Program-made: the position numbers and the translations under genes
From: Deltaproteobacteria bacterium
GTDB lineage: Bacteria; UBA10199; DSSB01
Direction: 5' to 3'
NCBI GenBank assembly: GCA_021414045.1
Contig: JAIOPF010000210.1
Coordinates: 2,940-21,452, forward strand
Length of the DNA stretch: 18,513 nucleotides
Notes under the pieces: model-generated
What the model saw: only the letters and a program-made list of their open reading frames with translations
Told to the model about the DNA's origin: nothing
The model's database searches: none
Shown here: positions 9,272-16,649 of the stretch, piece after piece
Layout: each line of letters opens with the position of its first letter
How positions within the stretch are numbered: the first letter of the stretch is position 1

Positions 9272-9368
9272 GAGTCTGGCCGCCAAGGGGCGGGAAAGCC
9301 TTCGGCGAGAAATATTTTGTACACAGTCATGTTCAAAGGGTTATTTTTTTGTGGATCCATCGAAATCC

Positions 9369-9397
9369 TTGTCAAATCAGCTGAAAATCCTCATGAT
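9369..9397 (+). promoter_or_regulatory. Possible promoter for the SH3-like gene
   Basis: TTGTCA (9369-9374), 17-bp spacer, CATGAT (9392-9397, four of six to consensus). It would start transcription near 9404, about 20 bases before the chosen start codon. Weak evidence. Confidence 0.3.
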
Positions 9398-9423
9398 TTT
9401 GGAAATTGCCGGGGGCGAAATTG

Positions 9424-9954
9424 TTGAATCGTGGAACTATTTTATTCGGGATCTTTTTTTCATTTTTTTCTCCAGGCGCTTTTGCTCAATCAGGCCCCCC
9501 AGTGCCTTACGAGTCGAAGGGACTTTGTCCCTTCGAGTGCTGCACTTATAACAAGAATTGGGTGGTCGAAAAAACGATCCGAGTATTTGCCGATAGAAAG
9601 CCCGGTTCGCCCGTCGCCTTTACCTTGCAGAAAGGCGAAAAGGTCGAGGGCGTGACCGGTACGGTCGTCACCACGGCGATGGGTTTGGCGAAGGGGGTCC
9701 CCTTCAATCCCAAGTATCCGGGAAAATTCAAGCCAGGGGCTGAGGTCCCCTTGCTCGCGCCGTTGGGCGAGGGTTGCTACAAGGCTTGGGTCCGGGGAAA
9801 AGCCATCGATGCCTGTTCGGATGATATCCTAGAACCCCTCCGCACTCCGAAAACTGAATGGTGGGTGCAATTGAAGACCTCGAAGGGGCAGGTCGGTTGG
9901 GTCCAATGGCCGGATGGCGAAGAATACTTTTCCAATGTGGATGCCTGCGGCTAA
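9424..9954 (+). CDS. Secreted SH3-like domain protein
   Basis: 176 residues from a TTG start at 9424. The signal peptide is MNRGTILFGIFFSFFSPGAFA, with likely cleavage before QSG. The frame is open upstream to a TTG at 9406, but that one has GGA right against it, whereas GGGGG lies about 7 bases before 9424. The mature protein has two bacterial SH3-like segments. One is around residues 48-75, with IRVFADRKPG and FTLQKGEKVEGVTG. The other is the end piece WWVQLKTSKGQVGWVQWPDG, with the Trp pair and GWV turn typical of such folds. Five cysteines in the mature part (CPFECC and three more) suggest disulphides outside the cytoplasm. The ligand is unknown. It is a lone plus-strand gene whose stop shares bases with the stop of the convergent HIT gene. 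Confidence 0.8.
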   Translation: MNRGTILFGIFFSFFSPGAFAQSGPPVPYESKGLCPFECCTYNKNWVVEKTIRVFADRKPGSPVAFTLQKGEKVEGVTGTVVTTAMGLAKGVPFNPKYPGKFKPGAEVPLLAPLGEGCYKAWVRGKAIDACSDDILEPLRTPKTEWWVQLKTSKGQVGWVQWPDGEEYFSNVDACG

Positions 9955-10298
9955 CCGACCAGGGAAGGACCCATTTGTTGGCCGGCCAAGAGGTGCATGT
10001 GGACGTGGAAGACGGTCTGCCCGCCTTCAGGATTGACGTTCATGACCAGGCGGTAGCCTCGTTCCGAGAGACCTTTTTCGGATGCTAACCGCCGCGCGGC
10101 ACCGACCATTTCTTGTATCACGCTTAATTCGGCTTCGGGTATTTCCCCGACATGGGAGAAGTGTGCCTTGGGGATGATCAAGAGATGGGTCGGTGCTTGG
10201 GGAGAAACGTCGGGGAAGGCGAGGACGCGGTCGCTTTCGTATAAAACGGCGGCGGGAATTTGCTTGGCGACGATTTTACAAAAAATGCAGGAATCCAT
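9951..10298 (-). CDS. HIT-family nucleotide-binding protein
   Basis: 115 residues. The histidine triad is complete: QTVFHVHMHLLAGQ with H98, H100 and H102. The N-terminal MDSCIFCKIVAKQIPAAVLY, with C4 and C7, is the usual HinT-type start. Such enzymes hydrolyse purine nucleoside phosphoramidates such as AMP-lysine and act as homodimers in the cytoplasm. The gene starts 5 bp after hisI and is the last gene of the his cluster. That may reflect only co-transcription, since HIT enzymes have no known step in histidine synthesis, though the pathway does pass through AMP-type intermediates. Its stop TAG overlaps the stop TAA of the convergent SH3-like gene. Confidence 0.95.
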   Translation of the reverse strand: MDSCIFCKIVAKQIPAAVLYESDRVLAFPDVSPQAPTHLLIIPKAHFSHVGEIPEAELSVIQEMVGAARRLASEKGLSERGYRLVMNVNPEGGQTVFHVHMHLLAGQQMGPSLVG

Positions 10299-10303
10299 AG
10301 GCC

Positions 10304-10699
10304 CTACGACTTGTAAACCTTGTCTTCGTCGAAGAGTTTTTCTCCGACTTCCTTCACCTGGTCGCCCTCGATTTTATTGAAGAAACAGCTGCGGTAGCCC
10401 GTGTGGCAGGCGGCGACGTTTTGCTTGATCTTGATCAGCAAGGCGTCCTTGTCGCAGTCGAAGTAGATTTCTTTGACTTCCTGGGTGTGGCCGCTGCTCT
10501 CGCCCTTCACCCAGAGTTTCTTGCGCGAGCGGGACCAATAGGTCGCCAGCTTGCTCTCGAGGGTCATCTTCAGAGATTCGCGGTTCATGAAGGCGAACAT
10601 CAGGACTTCTCCGTTCTCGTGATCCTGCAGGATCACCGCGATGAGGCCCTTGTCGTCGAATTTCAATTGGTCGAGGATGGGTTCGTAGTTCATGCTCAT
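10304..10699 (-). CDS. hisI: Phosphoribosyl-AMP cyclohydrolase
   Basis: 131 residues, the stand-alone cyclohydrolase without the HisE pyrophosphohydrolase domain. It opens the adenine ring of phosphoribosyl-AMP, the third step of histidine synthesis, using zinc and magnesium. Motifs are [20 protein letters not shown] (52-71), the metal-binding DCDKD (81-85) and [10 protein letters not shown] with C98 and C105. The start ATG overlaps the hisF stop (ATGA); a second Met lies two codons on. HisE must be encoded elsewhere. Confidence 0.97.
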   Translation of the reverse strand: MSMNYEPILDQLKFDDKGLIAVILQDHENGEVLMFAFMNRESLKMTLESKLATYWSRSRKKLWVKGESSGHTQEVKEIYFDCDKDALLIKIKQNVAACHTGYRSCFFNKIEGDQVKEVGEKLFDEDKVYKS

Positions 10700-11451
10700 G
10701 GTCTAACAAGCACTCCCTTCTCGCTCAAGTACTCTTTCACGCGGCCGACGGTCATCTCTTTGAAGTGGAAGATGGAGGCTGCCAGGGCGGCGTCGGCTTC
10801 TCCGGTGGTCAATCCCTCGTAAATGTCCTCGAGGCTGCCCACGCCTCCGGAGGCGATGACGGGAATGGTGACCTGGTCGCTCACCGCCTGCAGGAGGTCG
10901 ATGTCGTAACCGGACTTCGTGCCGTCTCGGTCCATGCTGGTGAGCAGAATTTCGCCCGCGCCGAATTTTTCCATCTTGTGGCACCAAAGCGGAGTTTCAA
11001 GCCCCGTCGGCGTGCGTCCGCCGTGGATGAAGACTTCCCAGCCGTCGAGCGAGCGTTTCGCGTCGACGGCGACGACGATGCATTGGCTGCCGAATTTATC
11101 GGATGCTCGCCTGACGAAGTCGGGATCCTGCACCGCCGCGGTGTTGATCGACACCTTGTCCGCGCCCGCGTGGAGCAGGTTGCGGATGTCGTCCAGGTTG
11201 CGCACGCCGCCGCCGACAGTCAGTGGCATGAAGCATTTTTCGGCGGTCTTTTCGACGACGTCGAGGATGATGTCGCGCTTTTCATGGCTGGCGGTGATGT
11301 CGAGGAAGGTCAGCTCGTCGGCGCCTTGGCGCTCGTATTCCTCAGCCACGGCGACGGGGTCGCCGGCATCGACGAGATTCAGGAATTTGGTTCCCTTCAC
11401 CACGCGTCCGTCCTTGACGTCGAGGCAGGGGATGATGCGTTTGGTCAGCAT
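10696..11451 (-). CDS. hisF: Imidazole glycerol phosphate synthase, cyclase subunit
   Basis: 251 residues, the usual length for this (beta/alpha)8 barrel. It takes ammonia from HisH and joins it to PRFAR, giving imidazole glycerol phosphate and AICAR. The catalytic pair is present: D11 in [12 protein letters not shown] and D130 in VAVDAKRS. Phosphate-binding loops are VGGGVR (79-84) and ASGGVGS near the end. The ATG at 11451 is one base after the hisA stop, and the hisF stop overlaps hisI. Its partner hisH is two genes upstream in the same operon. Confidence 0.98.
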   Translation of the reverse strand: MLTKRIIPCLDVKDGRVVKGTKFLNLVDAGDPVAVAEEYERQGADELTFLDITASHEKRDIILDVVEKTAEKCFMPLTVGGGVRNLDDIRNLLHAGADKVSINTAAVQDPDFVRRASDKFGSQCIVVAVDAKRSLDGWEVFIHGGRTPTGLETPLWCHKMEKFGAGEILLTSMDRDGTKSGYDIDLLQAVSDQVTIPVIASGGVGSLEDIYEGLTTGEADAALAASIFHFKEMTVGRVKEYLSEKGVLVRP

Positions 11452-11452
11452 A

Positions 11453-12178
11453 TCAAGACTTCGCTATTCTGATCGCTTCGGGGAGCGAGAGTTTTCCTTC
11501 GTAGAGCGCCTTGCCCGTGATGACGCCCAGTAACTTGCAATCCTCGAGATCGACTAAAGCCTGAATGTCTTCCGCCGAGGAAATGCCGCCGGAGGCGATC
11601 ACGGGCAACTCGGTGATTTTTAGAACGTCGCGCAGGGCATTCAAGTTGGGGCCGCTCAGCATTCCGTCGCGGGCGATGTCGGTGAAGATCAAGCAATGGA
11701 CGCCGCTTAAGGGCGCGGTCTTCAAGTAATCTTCAATGGTCAAGCCGGTGGTTTCCGTCCATCCGTGGACGGCGATCTTGCCTTCCTTGGTGTCGAGGCC
11801 GAGGGCGATTTTTCCGGGGAAATTTTTCCCGAGGTCGCCCAGGAACTTCGGATCTTGCGTGGCCTTGGTGCCGACCACGACCCGGGCGACGCCGTCCTCG
11901 AGGTATTGGCCGGCGGTCTCGACGGAACGAATGCCGCCGCCGACTTGCAGCTTGGCCTTCACTTCGCGCGCGATGCGGGCGATCAGCTCGCGGTGCACGG
12001 GTTTTCCCGCCTTCGCGGCGTCCAAGTCGACGATGTGAATCCATTCGGCGCCTTCCTTCGCCCACTGCTCCGCGAGCTGAAAGGGGTCGTCGGAATATTG
12101 GGTGACTTGGTCGTAGTCGCCCTGCTTGAGGCGCACGGCCTTGCCGTCCTTCAAATCGATGGCGGGGAAGACGATCAT
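11453..12178 (-). CDS. hisA: ProFAR isomerase
   Basis: 241 residues, a (beta/alpha)8 barrel related to HisF. It carries out the Amadori rearrangement of ProFAR to PRFAR, the substrate of HisF-HisH. Catalytic D8 ([14 protein letters not shown]) and D129 ([10 protein letters not shown]) are present, with phosphate loops at VGGGIRS (79-85) and ASGGISS near the C-terminus. The start overlaps the hisH stop (ATGA). Length and motifs match HisA rather than the bifunctional PriA, but substrate breadth cannot be read from the sequence. Confidence 0.97.
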   Translation of the reverse strand: MIVFPAIDLKDGKAVRLKQGDYDQVTQYSDDPFQLAEQWAKEGAEWIHIVDLDAAKAGKPVHRELIARIAREVKAKLQVGGGIRSVETAGQYLEDGVARVVVGTKATQDPKFLGDLGKNFPGKIALGLDTKEGKIAVHGWTETTGLTIEDYLKTAPLSGVHCLIFTDIARDGMLSGPNLNALRDVLKITELPVIASGGISSAEDIQALVDLEDCKLLGVITGKALYEGKLSLPEAIRIAKS

Positions 12179-12780
12179 AATTTCACGAAACGTTTCAGCA
12201 ATCCGAGCCCGACCTTCTGTGATTTTTCGGGATGGAATTGCGTGGCGAAGATGTTGTCGGATTCGAGGCTCGACGTGAAATTCACGCCATACTCGGTTGT
12301 CGCCGCCGTGACTTTCTTCGTTTGCTCCGGCGCGACGTAATAGCTGTGGACGAAATAAACGAACTCTCCCTCCATTCCCTTGAGGAGGCGGGGCTGTCCG
12401 CTAAGATTGACTTGATTCCAACCCATGTGCGGGACCTTGAGGCCCAATTGGGGGGAGAAACGCAGTACCTTTCCGGGAATAATCCCGAGACCGGCGTGTT
12501 TCCCGCCTTCCTCGCTTTCATCCATCAGCAATTGCATGCCGAGGCAGATTCCCAAAAAGGGACGTCCGGAAGCAATGAATTCGCGGATAGGTTCAATCAA
12601 TCCATAGCTGCGCAGGTTTTCCATGCAGTCTTTGAAGGCGCCGACTCCGGGAAGGACCAGTTTATCCGCCTTGGCCACCGCTTTGGGGTCGCGGGTGACT
12701 TGGCATTGGCCGTCAACGTGCTCGAGGGCCTTCGAGACGCTGCGGAGGTTGCCCATATCGTAATCGAGGATGGCGATCAT
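12175..12780 (-). CDS. hisH: Imidazole glycerol phosphate synthase, glutaminase subunit
   Basis: 201 residues, a class I glutamine amidotransferase that supplies ammonia to HisF. The nucleophile is C79 in FLGICLGMQLL. The other two triad members are H183 and E185 in QFHPEKSQ. The N-terminal MIAILDYDMGNLRSVSKALE and LPGVGAF are typical of the family. It starts 7 bp after the hisB stop with no clear Shine-Dalgarno, so translation may depend on ribosomes arriving from hisB. The stop overlaps hisA. Confidence 0.97.
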   Translation of the reverse strand: MIAILDYDMGNLRSVSKALEHVDGQCQVTRDPKAVAKADKLVLPGVGAFKDCMENLRSYGLIEPIREFIASGRPFLGICLGMQLLMDESEEGGKHAGLGIIPGKVLRFSPQLGLKVPHMGWNQVNLSGQPRLLKGMEGEFVYFVHSYYVAPEQTKKVTAATTEYGVNFTSSLESDNIFATQFHPEKSQKVGLGLLKRFVKL

Positions 12781-12787
12781 AATAAGG

Positions 12788-13375
12788 TTACAAGGCCCCC
12801 TTGGTTGAGGGCACGCCTTTCACGCGCGGATCTTTCTGGGTTGCCATGTCCACGGCCTTGGCGAAGGCTTTGAACATCGCTTCGACGATATGGTGGCGGT
12901 TGCGGCCGTACCAGACGTTGAGGTGGAGGTTGATCAAGGCGGCGTTGGTGAAACCTTGGAAAAACTCCGGGACCAATTCGACGTCGAAGGTGCCGATGCG
13001 GCCGGCCTTGATCTTGGGCGTGTAAATCATGCAGGGGCGCCCGCAGAAGTCGACGGCCGCCGTGGTCAGCACTTCGTCCATCGGCAGGGTAAAATGCCCG
13101 TAGCGGCGCATCCCCTTCTTGTCGCCGATGGCTTTCTTGAAGGCCTCGCCCAGCGCAATGCCCACGTCTTCGACCGTGTGATGCAAATCGATATGGACGT
13201 CGCCCTTGGCCTTGATGGTCAGGTCGAAGAGGCCGTGCTTCGCGAAGGCCTCCATCATGTGATTGAGGAAGGGAATCGGCGTGGCTATGTTGTACTTGCC
13301 GGTTCCGTCGACGTTCAGCTCGACCGTGATCTGGGTTTCTTTGGTATTCCGGACGATTTTTGCTTTTCGTGCCAT
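12788..13375 (-). CDS. hisB: Imidazoleglycerol-phosphate dehydratase
   Basis: 195 residues, the monofunctional dehydratase without the phosphatase domain found in E. coli HisB. It removes water from imidazole glycerol phosphate to give imidazole acetol phosphate. Manganese-binding motifs are DLHHTVED (H65, H66, E69) and NRHHIVEA (H161, H162, E165). The start ATG at 13375 fits the family N-terminus ([18 protein letters not shown]) but has no Shine-Dalgarno: the bases before it are CGTGCGCCC. A promoter -10 ends only ten bases upstream, so the mRNA would have almost no leader. It is the first gene of hisB-H-A-F-I-HIT. The phosphatase HisN must lie elsewhere. Confidence 0.97.
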   Translation of the reverse strand: MARKAKIVRNTKETQITVELNVDGTGKYNIATPIPFLNHMMEAFAKHGLFDLTIKAKGDVHIDLHHTVEDVGIALGEAFKKAIGDKKGMRRYGHFTLPMDEVLTTAAVDFCGRPCMIYTPKIKAGRIGTFDVELVPEFFQGFTNAALINLHLNVWYGRNRHHIVEAMFKAFAKAVDMATQKDPRVKGVPSTKGAL

Positions 13376-13384
13376 GGGCGCACG

Positions 13385-13413
13385 AAGCTAGGAGATTTTT
13401 GGGGCCTTGTCAA
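13385..13413 (-). promoter_or_regulatory. Promoter of the his operon
   Basis: A perfect TTGACA (13413-13408), a 17-bp spacer and TAGCTT (13390-13385). The predicted transcription start is about 13378, three bases before the hisB ATG. Confidence 0.6.
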
Positions 13414-13457
13414 ACCCGGCTCCCAGACAAGCTGCTGGACATTTTAGGGGGCTTGTC
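13406..13457. promoter_or_regulatory. Three CTTGTC half-sites across the his/bio divergent promoters
   Basis: CTTGTC occurs at 13406-13411 (plus), 13426-13431 (minus) and 13452-13457 (plus). The first overlaps the his -35 and the third the bio -35. Sites one and two form an inverted repeat with a 14-bp spacer, the same spacing class as BirA operators. The left half reads TTGTCAAACC, close to the BirA half-site TTGTAAACC, but the right half lacks the GGTT part. An operator is a guess; the pattern may come only from the two -35 boxes. Confidence 0.3.
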
Positions 13458-13482
13458 AAAAGAAAGGTGCCTGGGCTATGCA
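13453..13482 (+). promoter_or_regulatory. Promoter of the bio operon
   Basis: TTGTCA (13453-13458), an 18-bp spacer and TATGCA (13477-13482). The start would be near 13489, giving a leader of about 19 nt that includes the strong AAGGAGAGG ribosome site before bioB. Confidence 0.6.
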
Positions 13483-13507
13483 CGCTCTTGGTCAATAAGG
13501 AGAGGTA

Positions 13508-14548
13508 ATGACTTCAAATGCCCTGAACTTCGAGAGCCTGAAAACGAGCGGAATCAGCCCCGAGGACGCCCGCGAAATTTTCGCCATGAGCGAGGCGGAA
13601 TTCTTCGAAAAGATCCTGCCTCTCGCCAAGACGCTTCGCGAGCATGCCTTCGCCAACGAGATCAGCTTTTGTTCCATCGTCAACGCCAAGAGCGGCGCTT
13701 GCGTCGAGAGTTGCAGCTTTTGCGCCCAATCCAATACTTACAAGGGCGCGCAAGCGCCGGTTTATCCCCTGATGTCCGCGGAAAAAATTCTCGAGAAGGC
13801 GAAGGAAGCCGAAAGCTTCGGAGCCACCGAGTTCTCCATCGTCACCAGCGGGCGCGGCATGTCCAAGGCGAAGGAAATCGACACCATGGTCGATGCCATC
13901 ACCAAGATCCGCCAAGAGACCCAGGTCGAGACCTGCGCTTCGTTGGGACTGATGAGTCGAGAAGACCTGCAGCGCTTAAAAGAAGCCGGGATGATCAACT
14001 ATCATCACAACATCGAGACCTCGCGATCTTATTTCCCGAACATCGTCACCAGCCATACATGGGAAGAAGAAGTCGCCACCGTGACCAACGCCAAGGAATT
14101 GGGCTTTCAAGTCTGCTGCGGCGGCATCTTCGGCATGGGCGAGAGCGTCGAGCAGCGCGTCGAATTCGTCTTTCAGCTGAAGGACATCGATCCCGATTCC
14201 ATCCCGATCAATTTTCTCAATCCGCGTCCCGGCACGCCGCTCGCCGACAAACACGACTTGACGCCGCTGGATTGCCTCAAGATCATCGCCGTGCTTCGCC
14301 TGGCCATGCCTCGCAAGGAGCTCTTCGTCTGCGGAGGACGCGAAGTCAACATGAAGGGCTACCAAGAACTCATGTTCGACGCGGGAGCCAGCGGGACCAT
14401 GCTGGGCAACTATCTCACCACCGAGGGACGCAGCCCGGAGCAAGACCTGGCCCTGATCCGCAAGAACGGGCTGGTGCCTGTCAGCCCGCACCGCAAAACG
14501 AAGGGGGCTTCGCATGGGACCCAAGAGGCTGCGAAAGAGACTTGCTGA
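13508..14548 (+). CDS. bioB: Biotin synthase BioB
   Basis: 346 residues. A radical SAM enzyme that inserts sulfur into dethiobiotin, the last step of biotin synthesis. The [4Fe-4S] site is CVESCSFC (C65, C69, C72), followed by the usual AQSNTYKGA. The ATG has AAGGAGAGG upstream. The sulfur-donor cluster site differs from E. coli. By alignment E. coli C97 is S110 here (EFSIVTSGRG), C128 is C143 (ETCASLG), C188 is C203 in a Cys pair (QVCCGGIFGMGE), and R260 is F273, with a new C275 two residues on (LFVCGGREVN). BioB proteins of anaerobes often have Ser at the first position, and a second BioB class with a larger auxiliary cluster has been reported from anaerobes; this protein probably belongs to that group. 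First gene of bioBFD. The last 35 bases overlap bioF. Confidence 0.97.
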   Translation: MTSNALNFESLKTSGISPEDAREIFAMSEAEFFEKILPLAKTLREHAFANEISFCSIVNAKSGACVESCSFCAQSNTYKGAQAPVYPLMSAEKILEKAKEAESFGATEFSIVTSGRGMSKAKEIDTMVDAITKIRQETQVETCASLGLMSREDLQRLKEAGMINYHHNIETSRSYFPNIVTSHTWEEEVATVTNAKELGFQVCCGGIFGMGESVEQRVEFVFQLKDIDPDSIPINFLNPRPGTPLADKHDLTPLDCLKIIAVLRLAMPRKELFVCGGREVNMKGYQELMFDAGASGTMLGNYLTTEGRSPEQDLALIRKNGLVPVSPHRKTKGASHGTQEAAKETC

Positions 14549-15707
14549 GCTCGAGAGCGCGGGCCTGCGCCGGCGCCTGAGCGAGGTCGAGAGCCCGCAG
14601 GGTCGCGTGATCCGCGTGGCTGGCCGCGATTATCTGAATTTCTCCTCCAATAATTATTTGGGCCTGGCGGATTCTCCGGAACTGAGAGCGGCTTTCGCGC
14701 GCGGGATCGAGCGTTGGGGAGTGGGTTCCGGGGCTTCGCGACTGGTGAACGGGTCGCTTCAGCCCTTTCATCGCCTCGAGACCGCCCTGGCCGAATTCAA
14801 GGCCGCCGAGGCGGCCTTGCTGTTCAATTCGGGCTATCACGCGAACCTGGGCGCCCTCGGTTCCCTGACCGAAACCGGCGACGTCGTCTTCTCCGACGAA
14901 CTCAACCATGCCTCGATGATTGACGGCATCCGCCTGGGCAAGGCGAGGCGGGTGATCTATCGGCACCATTCGATCGCGGACCTGAGGGAAAAGCTCGAGG
15001 CGGAACGGCGCGTTCGCGCTCCGGAAGCGGTCTTCTTGATCGCGACCGAGACGGTTTTTTCCATGGACGGGGATCTTTGTCCCCTGGAAGAATTGTTGGA
15101 ATTGGCCGAGACCTATGACGCCTGGCTCTACCTCGACGAGGCCCACGCGACGGGCGTTTTCGGAGAGCGGGGCGGCGGCTTGTCCGAGTCCTTTCGTGCC
15201 CGCCCCGGTTTCGGCGAACGAGTGATTCAGATGGGGACCCTGGGCAAGGCCTTGGGTTGTTTCGGGGCCTATGTCGCCGGTTCGCGCGATTTGATCGATT
15301 ACTTGGTGAATCGTGCCCGCCCCTTCATCTTCACCACGGCGCTACCGCCAGCACTCGCCGAGGCCGCCCTCGAGGCTCTGAGCCTCGTCGCCGCGGGCGA
15401 CGGGCGCCGCAAGGCTCTCGCGGCGCGGATGGCGCAACTGCAGGCGCGGCTCGACGAAAATCGGAGCGGCCCCGCGCTTAGCGTCGTTTCCCCGATCCTG
15501 CCCATCGTGGTCGGAACGCCGGAAAGGGCGCTGCGGTTGAGCGCGGCCCTGCGCGAGGCGGGATTTTGGATCAGCGCCATTCGTCCCCCGACGGTTCCGG
15601 AAGGCACTGCTCGGTTGAGGTTGACGCTGATGGCGACGCATACCGAGGAAGACGTCGATCGTTTGGCGGAATGTTTGCTTCGAGAGATCGTGGAGAAAAG
15701 GGATTAA
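14514..15707 (+). CDS. bioF: 8-amino-7-oxononanoate synthase BioF
   Basis: 397 residues, a PLP enzyme of the alpha-oxoamine synthase family. It joins pimeloyl-thioester and alanine to give 8-amino-7-oxononanoate (KAPA). Key features: NYLGL near the N-terminus, GVGSGASRLVNGS (69-81), H132 stacking on PLP (DELNHASMIDG), D208 in YLDEAHATG, and the Schiff-base lysine K245 in MGTLGKALGCFGAY. The ATG at 14514 lies inside bioB, 35 bases before its end, with AGGGGG about 7 bases upstream. A later start would remove the first helix of the family. Related KBL-type enzymes share these motifs; the place between bioB and bioD decides for BioF. Confidence 0.96.
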   Translation: MGPKRLRKRLAELESAGLRRRLSEVESPQGRVIRVAGRDYLNFSSNNYLGLADSPELRAAFARGIERWGVGSGASRLVNGSLQPFHRLETALAEFKAAEAALLFNSGYHANLGALGSLTETGDVVFSDELNHASMIDGIRLGKARRVIYRHHSIADLREKLEAERRVRAPEAVFLIATETVFSMDGDLCPLEELLELAETYDAWLYLDEAHATGVFGERGGGLSESFRARPGFGERVIQMGTLGKALGCFGAYVAGSRDLIDYLVNRARPFIFTTALPPALAEAALEALSLVAAGDGRRKALAARMAQLQARLDENRSGPALSVVSPILPIVVGTPERALRLSAALREAGFWISAIRPPTVPEGTARLRLTLMATHTEEDVDRLAECLLREIVEKRD

Positions 15708-16469
<762 letters not shown>

Positions 16470-16479
16470 AACCTCTTTA

Positions 16480-16571
16480 CCTCCAATTTCCATCAACTCA
16501 TGCCATTAACCCATTCCCCCTCCCCGAATCCGCGGGGATCGAAATTGGCATGGGTTGATGGAAATTGGAGG
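16480..16571. repeat. Long inverted repeat after bioD
   Basis: Two 26-base arms, 16480-16505 and 16546-16571, are inverse copies with one difference that would still pair as G-U in RNA. They enclose 40 bases that contain a further 6-bp stem (TCCCCG/CGGGGA). Outside the arms CCTCTT (16472-16477) and AAGAGG (16580-16585) continue the symmetry after short unpaired parts. The right arm has GAAATTGG twice (16541-16548, 16561-16568). No T run follows, so it is not a standard terminator. No reading frame fits it. It may be a MITE-like or REP-like element or an RNA stability hairpin. Confidence 0.85.
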
Positions 16572-16589
16572 AGGGGAAGAAGAGGGGAT

Positions 16590-16626
16590 AAATAGAAAGA
16601 GGGAACCCCTATGGGATTCCCCCTTT
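16590..16626. terminator. Two-way terminator between bioD and the reductase-like gene
   Basis: On the minus strand a 14-bp stem with two G-U pairs (16626-16613 with 16609-16596) and an ATA loop is followed by TCTTTCTATTTAT-like sequence, ending the minus-strand gene whose stop is at 16650. On the plus strand the stem has one mismatch and is followed by a C/T-rich run, so it could also stop transcription from bioBFD. Confidence 0.75.
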
Positions 16627-16649
16627 CCTCTTCCAGGTCCAAAAGTCTC

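Noticed and set aside
9193..9375. A 60-codon minus-strand frame upstream of rpsU
   Set aside because: It covers the palindromic block and ends over the rpsU P1 -35; no ribosome site or protein features. More likely a chance frame through a repeat.
13360..14580. A 406-codon plus-strand frame overlapping bioB
   Set aside because: It is out of frame with a clear BioB, its product is an Arg/His/Gln-rich sequence without domains, and it arises from GC-biased codon positions.
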